6,151 nt of DNA. It comes from Dehalococcoidia bacterium. GTDB lineage: Bacteria > Chloroflexota > Dehalococcoidia > Dehalococcoidales > RBG-16-60-22. The notes below the pieces were generated by a model. It made no database searches. It had not been told where the DNA came from and worked only from the letters and a program-made list of their open reading frames with translations. Made by a program: the position numbers and the translations under genes. The stretch lies in contig JAUWYU010000096.1 of NCBI GenBank assembly GCA_030615655.1, positions 1 to 6,151 on the forward strand. The letters run 5' to 3'. This document shows, piece by piece, positions 1 through 5,886 of the stretch; position 1 is the stretch's first letter; the number at the start of each line of letters is the position of its first letter.

Positions 1-23
1 TGCGAAAGGATTTTAACCAGTGA
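1..23 (+). CDS. nuoC: C-terminal tail of NADH-quinone oxidoreductase subunit C (partial)
   Basis: Only the last six codons and the TGA stop (21-23) are inside the window; the reading frame starts at position 3 and reads R-K-D-F-N-Q-stop. The two bases before it (TG) would complete a CTG or TTG leucine codon, giving an L-R-K-D-F ending. NuoC proteins characteristically end in a segment of the type G-x-P-L-R-K-D-F/Y, so this short tail together with the directly following nuoD supports the call. NuoC is a peripheral-arm subunit of complex I that packs against NuoD. The TGA overlaps the GTG start of nuoD by four bases (GTGA), a typical translational-coupling arrangement. Because so few residues are visible, the call rests on motif plus gene order. 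It also shows that nuoC and nuoD are separate genes here rather than the fused nuoCD of E. coli. Confidence 0.75.
4..10 (+). promoter_or_regulatory. Ribosome binding site for the GTG start of nuoD
   Basis: GAAAGGA lies inside the last codons of nuoC and ends 9 bases before the GTG at position 20, a suitable Shine-Dalgarno spacing. In-frame ATG codons at 35 and 38 are alternative starts, but they sit too far from this site (24 or more bases). GTG at 20 also gives the common four-base stop/start overlap with nuoC, so it is preferred. Confidence 0.6.
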
Positions 24-1141
24 CTACCACCGAGATGATGACACTAAAGACCGAGCCGTTCGTGCTGAATATTGGCCCGGTGCACCCGAGCACGCACGGG
101 GTGTACCGCATGAGGGCCACCCTCGACGGTGAGGTGATACTTGATATCGAGCCGATTTTTGGCTACCTGCACCGGGGCGTGGAGAAGCTGGCCGAGGAAA
201 GGACTTATTCCGGCTTTATCCCGCTCACCGACCGGCTGGACTACATCTCCCCGATGAGCAATAACCTTGGTTACTGCCTGGCGGTGGAGAAGCTGGCGGG
301 GATAAAGGTGCCGGAGCGGGCCGAGTACATCCGCATCATTATGGCTGAGCTACAGCGCCTGGCCAACCATTGTATTGCTGTTGGTTCTTTTATTAGTGAC
401 TGCGGTGCCTTCTATACGCCGTTCATGTACATGTTCCGGGAGAGAGAAAAGATTCTGGACCTCTTTGATATGGTCTGCGGACAGCGCCTTACCTATAACT
501 ATATGAGAGTTGGCGGCGTCAGCCAGGATATACCCGATGAATTCCTGCCGGCACTGGGGAAGTTTTTGGGGACGATGCCCGGGATGATTGAAGAATGGGA
601 ACGCCTCCTTAAGCAGAATGAAATACTGCTGGCTCGCACCAAGGGTGTCGGCATCCTGCCCAGGGAAACGGCCATTAACTGTGGCATCAGCGGTCCGGTG
701 GCCCGCGGCAGCGGTGTCAACTGGGACCTGCGCAAGAACGACCCCTATTCCGTCTATGACCGCTTTGAGTTTGATATTCCGGTGGGCGAGGTCGGCGACT
801 GCTATGACCGCTACCGTGTCAGGGTTGAAGAAATGCGTCAGAGCCTCCGTATCCTCCAGCAGGCCATGCAGGATATACCCGCCGGGCCGGTGCGGGCCGA
901 GGTGCCGCACCTGATTCGCCCCCCCGCTGGGGAAGCTTACGCGCATCTCGAGGCGCCCAAGGGTGAGCTTGGCTTCTATCTGGTGTCGGATAACTCGATT
1001 GCCCCCTACCGCTGCCACGTACGGCCTGCCAGCCTGATAAACCTTACGGCGCTGCGGGAAATGGTCAAGGGCTGGAAGGTGGCCGACCTCATCGTCATCT
1101 TCGGTAGTATTGATATCACTATGGGTGAGGTTGATAGATAG
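20..1141 (+). CDS. nuoD: NADH-quinone oxidoreductase subunit D (49 kDa subunit)
   Basis: This is the large peripheral Q-module subunit of complex I, which forms the quinone-reduction pocket with NuoB and NuoH at the membrane surface. It is homologous to the large subunit of [NiFe] hydrogenases. Visible signatures are G-P-V-H-P-S-T-H-G (residues 19-27, with the quinone-loop histidine region), G-Y-L-H-R-G (48-53), D-R-L-D-Y (71-75, containing the tyrosine position implicated in quinone binding), F-R-E-R-E (139-143), G-V-N-W-D-L-R-K (232-239) and the C-terminal G-S-I-D-I-T-M-G-E-V-D-R (362-373). The paired CxxC motifs that bind nickel in hydrogenases are absent, as expected for a true NuoD. The protein is 373 residues, shorter than many family members of about 400. 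The difference appears to lie around residues 290-315, where the proline-rich stretch passes almost directly into A-P-K-G-E-L-G-F-Y. It starts with GTG overlapping the nuoC stop, and its TAG stop shares one base with the nuoH GTG start. Confidence 0.97.
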   Translation: MTTTEMMTLKTEPFVLNIGPVHPSTHGVYRMRATLDGEVILDIEPIFGYLHRGVEKLAEERTYSGFIPLTDRLDYISPMSNNLGYCLAVEKLAGIKVPERAEYIRIIMAELQRLANHCIAVGSFISDCGAFYTPFMYMFREREKILDLFDMVCGQRLTYNYMRVGGVSQDIPDEFLPALGKFLGTMPGMIEEWERLLKQNEILLARTKGVGILPRETAINCGISGPVARGSGVNWDLRKNDPYSVYDRFEFDIPVGEVGDCYDRYRVRVEEMRQSLRILQQAMQDIPAGPVRAEVPHLIRPPAGEAYAHLEAPKGELGFYLVSDNSIAPYRCHVRPASLINLTALREMVKGWKVADLIVIFGSIDITMGEVDR

Positions 1142-2262
1142 TGACGATACCTGATTTATTTTTTCATAACCTGCCCATGACGGCAGTACCGCCAGACTGG
1201 CCGGGCGGCTACTGGTGGCACTGGCTGTTTTTTACCGTCATCCTTATCGGTTTCGTGCTGATTATGATAATGGGTGCCACTTGGATAGAGCGCCGGGGAT
1301 TGGCCCGTTTGCAGTCGCGCCTCGGCCCCAACCGCGCCGGCCCCTTCGGCCTGCTGCAGCCTATAGCGGATGGCATCAAGGTAATGCTCAAGGAGAACAT
1401 TGTGCCGGACAAAGCCGATAAGCTGGTTCACTGGCTGGCTCCGGTGATTACCTTTGTGCCGGTATTTTTAATTTTCGCCGTAGTGCCGTTCCAGGACGGG
1501 GCACTGCTGGCCGACCTCAATATCGGCATACTATATGTGGTGGCTATTAGCTCTGTCGCCACAGTGGGGGTGTTTATGGCGGGGTGGGGCTCCAGCAACA
1601 AGTATTCCCTGCTCGGCGCCATGCGTAATGTCGCCGCCGTGGTCAGCTACGAAATACCGCTGGTACTGGCCGTTGTCGGCGTGGTGCTGATGGCCGGTTC
1701 GATGTCCCTGAACCAGATTGTCGTAGGTCAGGATATTCCTTATATCTTATTACAGCCGCTGGGCTTTCTGCTCTTCTTCGCGGCTGGCTGCGCCGAGATT
1801 AACCGCAGTCCCTTCGACCTTATGGAGGCCGAACAGGAGCTCGTAGCCGGCTTCCATACCGAGTATTCCGGGATGAAATTCGCTATGTTCTTTCTGGTAG
1901 AGTGGGGCGAAGCCATAGCCCTCTCCGCCCTCATCACCACGCTCTTCCTCAGCGGCTGGAGAGGCCCGCTACTGCCACCGTGGTTGTGGTTTATCCTCAA
2001 GACACTTGTCGTATTTTTCGTTATGGTCTGGACACGCGGAACGCTACCGCGCGTACGCATCGACCAGCTGATGGCTCTGGCCTGGAAGTTCCTCTTCCCG
2101 CTAGCGCTGATAAACCTGTTCATCACCGCTATCCAGATTTTAGTCTGGCCGGCGGCTAATCAATGGGTGTTGGTCGTCATCAACATCGCCATAATGATAA
2201 TACTGGTAGTTTTATGGTCTAAACTCTTTTTTAAGTTAGGATGGGGCAGAGTTGAAGTTTGA
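1141..2262 (+). CDS. nuoH: NADH-quinone oxidoreductase subunit H (ND1-like membrane anchor)
   Basis: NuoH is the membrane subunit that joins the peripheral arm to the membrane arm and forms the quinone entry channel; it transmits the redox energy toward the pumping subunits. Clear family motifs are E-R-R-G-L-A-R-L-Q-S-R-L-G-P-N-R (50-65), the G-W-G-S-S-N-K-Y-S-L-L-G-A-M-R loop (148-162), E-I-P-L (171-174), and the acidic loop starting E-I-N-R-S-P-F-D-L-M-E-A-E (219-231) and ending E-Y-S-G (241-244). R-G-T-L-P-R-V-R-I-D-Q-L (299-310) follows. About eight hydrophobic membrane segments can be seen. It has 373 residues against roughly 325 in E. coli; the surplus includes a tryptophan-rich N-terminal stretch before residue 30 and an extra hydrophobic segment at the C-terminus (about 342-364). 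The GTG start at 1141 shares its G with the nuoD TAG stop and has GGTGAGG at 1124-1130 upstream. An in-frame ATG at 1177 is a weaker alternative. Its 3' end overlaps nuoI by 11 bases. Confidence 0.97.
   Translation: MTIPDLFFHNLPMTAVPPDWPGGYWWHWLFFTVILIGFVLIMIMGATWIERRGLARLQSRLGPNRAGPFGLLQPIADGIKVMLKENIVPDKADKLVHWLAPVITFVPVFLIFAVVPFQDGALLADLNIGILYVVAISSVATVGVFMAGWGSSNKYSLLGAMRNVAAVVSYEIPLVLAVVGVVLMAGSMSLNQIVVGQDIPYILLQPLGFLLFFAAGCAEINRSPFDLMEAEQELVAGFHTEYSGMKFAMFFLVEWGEAIALSALITTLFLSGWRGPLLPPWLWFILKTLVVFFVMVWTRGTLPRVRIDQLMALAWKFLFPLALINLFITAIQILVWPAANQWVLVVINIAIMIILVVLWSKLFFKLGWGRVEV
2238..2246 (+). promoter_or_regulatory. Ribosome binding site deciding the TTG start of nuoI
   Basis: AGGATGGGG lies within the end of nuoH, with AGGA (2238-2241) 10 bases before TTG at 2252. 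An in-frame TAG occurs at 2237-2239 and the next plausible in-frame start is GTG at 2297, which would remove the conserved N-terminal helix of NuoI. TTG at 2252 is therefore the best start. Confidence 0.55.
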
Positions 2263-2752
2263 ACGTTACGGAATCGGTATAATCAAGGGGCTGTCGGTGA
2301 CTATCCGGCACCTGCTGCGTCACCCGACGGTGACACAGTTCCCGGAGCAGTGGTTGAATATCTCGCGCCGGACACGCGGCAACGAGCTTATCTGGAGTCG
2401 CGAGAAGTGTACCGGCTGTGCCACCTGCGCCAAGACATGCCCCCAGGGTGCTATTGAGATTGTTACCGCCACCAACCTCCCGGACAATAAATACGAGGTG
2501 GAGACATACCGGGTGGATACTGGCTACTGCATTCAGTGCGGCCTGTGTGTCGAGGCCTGCCCTTACGATGCCCTGTTCATGGGTTACTCCTTCGAAAGGG
2601 CTAAATATCGGCGCGGTGACCTGGTCCAGGCCGATGACGAGCTGCTGGAGTCGCCGGAAAGACCCGCCAGCGCCTATTTCCACCCCGAAATTGACGAAAA
2701 ATTACCGAAGCAGACCCTGCTCATAGATAAAATCGTGGAGAAGAGGAAATAA
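2252..2752 (+). CDS. nuoI: NADH-quinone oxidoreductase subunit I, 2x[4Fe-4S] ferredoxin-like
   Basis: NuoI is the peripheral-arm ferredoxin-type subunit that holds clusters N6a and N6b and passes electrons toward NuoB and the quinone site. Two classical [4Fe-4S] motifs are visible: C53-x-x-C56-x-x-C59-x-x-x-C63-P and C93-x-x-C96-x-x-C99-x-x-x-C103-P. As in bacterial 2x[4Fe-4S] ferredoxins, the fourth cysteine of each motif is expected to serve the other cluster. The N-terminal stretch I-I-K-G-L-S-V-T-I-R-H-L (10-21) matches the amphipathic helix with which NuoI lies on the membrane, and the Y-P-E-type element appears as Q-F-P-E (29-32). Length, 166 residues, is normal. The start is TTG, overlapping nuoH by 11 bases, and the TAA stop shares one base with the nuoJ ATG. 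All eight cluster ligands are present, so the protein looks functional. With nuoEFG not seen nearby, this subunit could be close to the entry point of electrons; that is an inference. Confidence 0.96.
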   Translation: MKFERYGIGIIKGLSVTIRHLLRHPTVTQFPEQWLNISRRTRGNELIWSREKCTGCATCAKTCPQGAIEIVTATNLPDNKYEVETYRVDTGYCIQCGLCVEACPYDALFMGYSFERAKYRRGDLVQADDELLESPERPASAYFHPEIDEKLPKQTLLIDKIVEKRK

Positions 2753-3240
2753 TGGGACTGGCGGCAGCGTTCTGGATAATGGCGGTAGTGGCCGTAATCG
2801 CGGCCCTGGGCGTGGTGTTCCTGCGTAATGTCTTCCGCGCCGCCCTGGCCCTGGTTCTCTGTTTCATCACCGTAGCCGGACTCTACATTACCCTCAGCGC
2901 CGACTTCCTGGCGGCAGTGCAGATTCTGGTATATGTCGGCGCTATTTCGGTACTGATTATTCTCGCTATCATGATGACGAGAGAAGTCCAGCAGGGCAGC
3001 CCGGCCAACAGAATGAAAATACCCGCCTTTATCGTGGCGGCGGTACTGCTGGGAATCATGATTTACACCGTTACGCAGACCCCCTGGCAGATAGCCCCGG
3101 AAAGTCCGCTGTCACCCACGACGGTTCCCCTGGCCACCAAGCTCTTCAGCGAGAGCGGCTTTATTCTGCCGGTGGAAATCGCGGCAACGCTGATACTGGC
3201 CGCTATCCTGGGCGCCATTGTTATCGCGAGGGAGAAATAA
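2752..3240 (+). CDS. nuoJ: NADH-quinone oxidoreductase subunit J (ND6-like)
   Basis: NuoJ is a small membrane-arm subunit between NuoH/NuoA and NuoK that takes part in coupling quinone chemistry to proton pumping. The protein has 162 residues with about five hydrophobic segments (roughly 5-24, 30-48, 53-75, 90-107 and 138-158). The family signature Q-I-L-V-Y-V-G-A-I-S-V-L-I-I (57-70), which contains the kinked third helix with the conserved Tyr61-Val-Gly, is intact. A second recognisable block is L-P-V-E-I-A-A-T-L-I-L-A (139-150) near the C-terminus. The ATG shares its A with the nuoI TAA stop (TAATG), and AGAGGA at 2742-2747 lies 4 bases upstream, with GGAG at 2737-2740 as a better spaced alternative. 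nuoK follows after four bases. Nothing is odd in the sequence. Confidence 0.95.
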   Translation: MGLAAAFWIMAVVAVIAALGVVFLRNVFRAALALVLCFITVAGLYITLSADFLAAVQILVYVGAISVLIILAIMMTREVQQGSPANRMKIPAFIVAAVLLGIMIYTVTQTPWQIAPESPLSPTTVPLATKLFSESGFILPVEIAATLILAAILGAIVIAREK

Positions 3241-3244
3241 AGAT

Positions 3245-3556
3245 ATGACTATAGGTCTTGAGCATTATCTGGTACTTTCGGCGGTGCTGTTCTGTATCGG
3301 CCTGTACGGCGCGCTCACCAAGCGTAACGCCGTGATTATATTAATGTGCATTGAGTTGATGCTCAATTCGGTAAATATCAGTCTGGTAGCCTTCTCCAGC
3401 TATATCGTGCCTTTACTGCTGACGGGGCAGGTGTTCGCCATCTTCGTGATGGTGGTAGCCGCCGCCGAGGTAGCCGTCGGCCTGGCGATAATACTGGCTA
3501 TCTACCGCGGCCTGACCGATATTGATGCCAGCAATATAAATCTGATGAAGTGGTAA
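3245..3556 (+). CDS. nuoK: NADH-quinone oxidoreductase subunit K (ND4L-like)
   Basis: NuoK is a three-helix membrane subunit that contributes two essential glutamates to the central proton path of complex I. With the ATG at 3245 the product is 103 residues, close to the usual 100. Three hydrophobic segments are visible (about 6-24, 29-50 and 58-87). Glu37 in I-E-L-M-L-N-S-V-N and Glu75 in V-A-A-A-E-V-A-V-G-L-A match the two conserved membrane glutamates (Glu36 and Glu72 in E. coli). The reading frame stays open upstream to a TTG at 3218, but that would add nine polar residues inside nuoJ. The ATG at 3245 has a good ribosome binding site, GAGGGAG at 3228-3234, 10 bases upstream, so it is chosen. 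The gene ends in tandem stops TAATAA. What follows is not nuoL, as in the usual order, but two small genes. Confidence 0.95.
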   Translation: MTIGLEHYLVLSAVLFCIGLYGALTKRNAVIILMCIELMLNSVNISLVAFSSYIVPLLLTGQVFAIFVMVVAAAEVAVGLAIILAIYRGLTDIDASNINLMKW

Positions 3557-3564
3557 TAATGTGG

Positions 3565-3571
3565 AAGGAGG
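3565..3571 (+). promoter_or_regulatory. Consensus Shine-Dalgarno of the 50-residue membrane protein gene
   Basis: AAGGAGG, extended to GGAAGGAGGGG at 3563-3573, lies 9 bases before the ATG at 3581. It is the closest match to the anti-Shine-Dalgarno complement in the window and argues strongly that the short reading frame behind it is translated. Confidence 0.75.
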
Positions 3572-3580
3572 GGAAAAACC

Positions 3581-3733
3581 ATGAACAAAGGCTCGGCGGC
3601 TAGTGCAGGAGGTATCATCTGGTTCATCGGATGGCTGTTCACTATCGGCTTCGCCAACCTGGTATGGTGGAAGATTATACTGGGTATCGTGGTCTGGCCG
3701 TTCTATTTAGGCGATGCCGTCCTGGCTTTATAA
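3581..3733 (+). CDS. Small Trp-rich two-helix membrane protein of unknown function
   Basis: This 50-residue protein is predicted from a frame with an ATG, a consensus ribosome binding site 9 bases upstream and a TAA stop at 3731-3733. I do not recognise a named family. After a short polar and small-residue N-terminus (M-N-K-G-S-A-A-S), residues 10-28 and 31-49 are strongly hydrophobic, suggesting a two-helix hairpin with W-W-K (29-31) at the turn. Five of 50 residues are tryptophan (14, 18, 29, 30, 39). There is no charged residue in the first helix and only one (Asp45) in the second. The codon choice resembles its neighbours and the frame lies between nuoK and a gene coupled to nuoL, so it is very probably co-transcribed with complex I. 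A role as a small accessory subunit or assembly aid of the membrane arm is plausible but is only inferred from position. It could also be an unrelated small membrane protein caught in the operon. Confidence 0.75.
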   Translation: MNKGSAASAGGIIWFIGWLFTIGFANLVWWKIILGIVVWPFYLGDAVLAL

Positions 3734-3734
3734 T
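3729..3734 (+). promoter_or_regulatory. Possible internal -10 element (TATAAT)
   Basis: A perfect TATAAT includes the stop codon of the 50-residue gene, in the only AT-rich patch of this junction, about 33 bases before the next ATG. With 17-base spacing the -35 position (3706-3711) reads TTTAGG, which matches TTGACA at only three positions. An internal promoter for the DUF2007-like gene and nuoL is possible, but a chance match is equally likely. Confidence 0.2.
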
Positions 3735-3755
3735 TTATTGTTACAAAACACAGTT

Positions 3756-3760
3756 AGGAG
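3756..3760 (+). promoter_or_regulatory. Ribosome binding site of the DUF2007-like gene
   Basis: AGGAG lies 6 bases before the ATG at 3767, within a 33-base AT-rich spacer that follows the 50-residue gene. It fixes the start of the next small gene. Confidence 0.65.
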
Positions 3761-3766
3761 ACCCGG

Positions 3767-3961
3767 ATGTGGGTAGAAGTTAAAAAAGCAAATAGCCTGG
3801 CAATCGCCGAGATGTGGAAGGAATGCTTTGAAGGTGAGGGAATCCCCACCCGTATCATGCCCGCATCCGGACTCCCGATGGGGCAGGAGATAGCTGCCTA
3901 CTCGGTAATGGTGCCCCAGGATAAAGAGCATGTGATTAAGGATGTGCTGAGGAAGCTATGA
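3767..3961 (+). CDS. Small soluble DUF2007-like protein coupled to nuoL
   Basis: The product has 64 residues, no membrane segment and no signal peptide, so it should be cytoplasmic. Its layout resembles small DUF2007 domains (putative signal-transducing proteins): a first strand M-W-V-E-V (1-5), a helix with A-E-M-W-K-E-C-F-E (14-22), the turn G-E-G-I-P-T-R-I (23-30), a variable loop (31-43), a second strand Y-S-V-M-V-P (45-50) and a final helix D-K-E-H-V-I-K-D-V-L (52-61). Known DUF2007 proteins share the 'gap in A-G-I-P' turn followed by a V-x-V strand and a D/E-rich helix. That similarity is from memory and not from a search. The biochemical function of the family is not established, and some members are fused to or lie near membrane proteins. 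The TGA stop overlaps the ATG of nuoL by four bases (ATGA), so its translation is probably coupled to nuoL. This supports a role linked to complex I, for example in NuoL insertion or stoichiometry, but that is inference. Confidence 0.8.
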   Translation: MWVEVKKANSLAIAEMWKECFEGEGIPTRIMPASGLPMGQEIAAYSVMVPQDKEHVIKDVLRKL

Positions 3962-5886
3962 TACCCTATCAGCTGGTCTGGCTTATTATGCTGCTGCCGT
4001 TGTTCTCGTTTATCGTCAACGGGCTGATTGTCAGGCCTTTTATCAAGCCCAAGTCCAGGGTCTACGGCTATATCACCGTTGGCGCTATCGGGGTATCGGC
4101 GGTGCTTTCCATCTGGGCGCTGTTTTCGGTAATGTCGGCATCTCACCACGAGATACCCGTGCCCGATGTCACCTGGATGGTTCTCGAGAACGGAGTCACC
4201 ATCCATCTGGGGTTGATACTCGATTCACTAACTGCGGTGATGCTCGTTGTCGTTACCGTGGTCAGCCTGATGGTGCAGATTTACTCGCTGGGTTACATGC
4301 ACGGCGATGAGGCCGGTTATTACCGCTACTATACCTGGATGTCGCTTTTCACCTTCTCCATGCTGGGACTGGTACTATCGGACAATTTGCTGTTCACGTT
4401 CGTCTTCTGGGAAATGGTCGGCCTGTGCTCCTATCTCCTCATTGGCTTCTGGTTCCACAGGAAATCGGCGGCCGATGCCGCCAAGAAAGCCTTTATTGTT
4501 ACCCGGATTGGCGACTTCGGTTTCCTGGCGGCAATATTGATTCTCTTCTTCAACACTGGCACCTTTGATATAGCTGCACTGCATGGACTGGTCATAGCCG
4601 GGACTCTGGGCGGTACCGTCCTCATGTGGGCCGCCATCGGCATCTTCGCTGGTGCCGTCGGCAAATCGGCCCAGTTCCCGCTCCACGTGTGGTTGCCGGA
4701 CGCCATGGAAGGCCCCACGCCGGTCAGCGCCCTCATTCATGCTGCCACGATGGTGGCTGCCGGTGTCTTTCTGGTTGCCCGCATGTTCCCCCTCTTTGAG
4801 TACTCTACCGCGGCACTGACCACGGTAGCCATTATCGGCGGCTTCACCGCTATCTTTGCCGCCACCATGGGGCTGGTGATGAACGATATCAAGCGGGTGC
4901 TGGCTTACTCCACCGTCAGCCAGCTCGGCTATATGATGCTGGGACTGGCCACCGGTGGCGTGGCCGTGGGTATCTTTCACCTGTTCACCCATGCCTTCTT
5001 CAAGGCGCTCCTGTTCCTGGGCTCGGGCAGTGTCAGCCACTCTACCGGGACATTTGATATGCGGCTGATGGGCGGTCTGCGCAAGACGATGCCCTGGACG
5101 TATGCCACCTTCCTGATTGGGTCGCTGAGCCTTGCCGGCATCTGGCCTCTGGCTGGATTCTGGAGCAAGGACGAGATACTGATAAGCTCCCTGGCGAACC
5201 AGCCGGTACTGTTCTGGCTGGCGATGATAACCGTATTCCTGACCGCTTTCTACATGTTCCGTGCTATCTTCATGACCTTCCACGGCGAGTACCGCGGCGG
5301 CGACGAGAGTGGCGATTACAAGCATACCCACGAATCGCCATTGGTAATGGTAGGGCCTCTGGTATTACTGGCCATCCTGGCCGTGATTGCCGGTTGGTGG
5401 AATGTTGCCGGCGGTTTCAACGAGGTTATGGGCGCTCACGGACATGAAGAGACGCGTGGTTTCTTCGGCGGATTATTCGGCGCTTTTACACATACAGTAC
5501 AGGGGGTACCACTGCCACTGATATCCCTGCTGGTGGGACTCTTCGGTATCTTCTCGGCATATACCATCTACATCAAGAAGTGGATAACTGCCGAATCTCT
5601 GGGCAGGGTATTCGGCCCGCTCTATACCCTGGTTTCCCGCAAGTACTTCTTTGACGAACTTTATGAGAATATTATTGTGAAGCTGGCTCTGATGAAAGGC
5701 CTGTTTACCGGCTTTACGCTATTTGATAGCAAGGGCATCGACGGTACGGTTGACGGTGTGTCCGACGTCGTCATAAGCGGCGGCCAGGCCATCCGGCATG
5801 CCCAGACAGGGCAATTGCAGCTCTACGGACTTTTTATTGGCATCGGCGTGGTGATTATCAGCCTTTGCGTGTATTTCTTTGGATAA
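3958..5886 (+). CDS. nuoL: NADH-quinone oxidoreductase subunit L (antiporter-like, ND5)
   Basis: NuoL is the distal proton-pumping subunit of the membrane arm. At 642 residues and about sixteen hydrophobic segments it is slightly longer than E. coli NuoL (613). Key features of antiporter-like subunits are present: W151-E152-M-V-G-L-C-S-Y (fifth-helix glutamate), the V-T-R-I-G-D element (181-186), G-K236-S-A-Q-F-P-L-H (seventh-helix lysine), I-H-A-A-T-M (260-265), D-I-K-R-V-L-A-Y-S (310-318), the H341-L-F-T-H345-A-F-F-K349 half-channel cluster, and W-S-K404-D-E-I. The C-terminal part (about 560-642) holds a long amphipathic stretch followed by a last membrane helix, as expected for the lateral helix that braces NuoM and NuoN. 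This separates it from NuoM and NuoN. A histidine-containing loop (H456, H458; H494, H496) lies before the lateral helix. The ATG overlaps the stop of the upstream small gene, with GAGGAAG at 3949-3955 as ribosome binding site. All expected proton-path residues are intact. Confidence 0.97.
   Translation: MIPYQLVWLIMLLPLFSFIVNGLIVRPFIKPKSRVYGYITVGAIGVSAVLSIWALFSVMSASHHEIPVPDVTWMVLENGVTIHLGLILDSLTAVMLVVVTVVSLMVQIYSLGYMHGDEAGYYRYYTWMSLFTFSMLGLVLSDNLLFTFVFWEMVGLCSYLLIGFWFHRKSAADAAKKAFIVTRIGDFGFLAAILILFFNTGTFDIAALHGLVIAGTLGGTVLMWAAIGIFAGAVGKSAQFPLHVWLPDAMEGPTPVSALIHAATMVAAGVFLVARMFPLFEYSTAALTTVAIIGGFTAIFAATMGLVMNDIKRVLAYSTVSQLGYMMLGLATGGVAVGIFHLFTHAFFKALLFLGSGSVSHSTGTFDMRLMGGLRKTMPWTYATFLIGSLSLAGIWPLAGFWSKDEILISSLANQPVLFWLAMITVFLTAFYMFRAIFMTFHGEYRGGDESGDYKHTHESPLVMVGPLVLLAILAVIAGWWNVAGGFNEVMGAHGHEETRGFFGGLFGAFTHTVQGVPLPLISLLVGLFGIFSAYTIYIKKWITAESLGRVFGPLYTLVSRKYFFDELYENIIVKLALMKGLFTGFTLFDSKGIDGTVDGVSDVVISGGQAIRHAQTGQLQLYGLFIGIGVVIISLCVYFFG

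Noticed and set aside
588..914. Open frame of 108 codons on the + strand inside nuoD
   Set aside because: It is out of frame with nuoD and has low-complexity Ser/Arg/Pro-rich content typical of an off-frame reading.
350..1018. Open frame of 222 codons on the - strand
   Set aside because: It is the antisense shadow of nuoD, with no recognisable motif and no independent context.
3218..3244. Upstream TTG start extending nuoK by nine residues
   Set aside because: The extension is polar, overlaps nuoJ and is not part of the NuoK family. The ATG at 3245 has a well placed GAGGGAG and gives the normal length.
20..3556. Archaeal F420H2 dehydrogenase (fpo) as the identity of the complex
   Set aside because: The same subunit set occurs in fpo operons, but strong ribosome binding sites at coupled genes and the NuoH, NuoL and NuoD sequence style look bacterial. 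The electron donor itself cannot be read from this window.
4375..5331. Long open frame of 318 codons on the - strand
   Set aside because: It lies wholly opposite nuoL, which has intact family motifs. The translation is polar and rich in H, Q, G and E, as expected for the reverse of hydrophobic membrane codons, and no domain is recognisable.
3958..5886. Possibility that the large antiporter-like protein belongs to an Mrp antiporter or a membrane hydrogenase
   Set aside because: The neighbours are nuoD, H, I, J, K and M in nuo order, NuoD lacks the nickel-binding cysteines, and the C-terminus has the lateral-helix region typical of NuoL.
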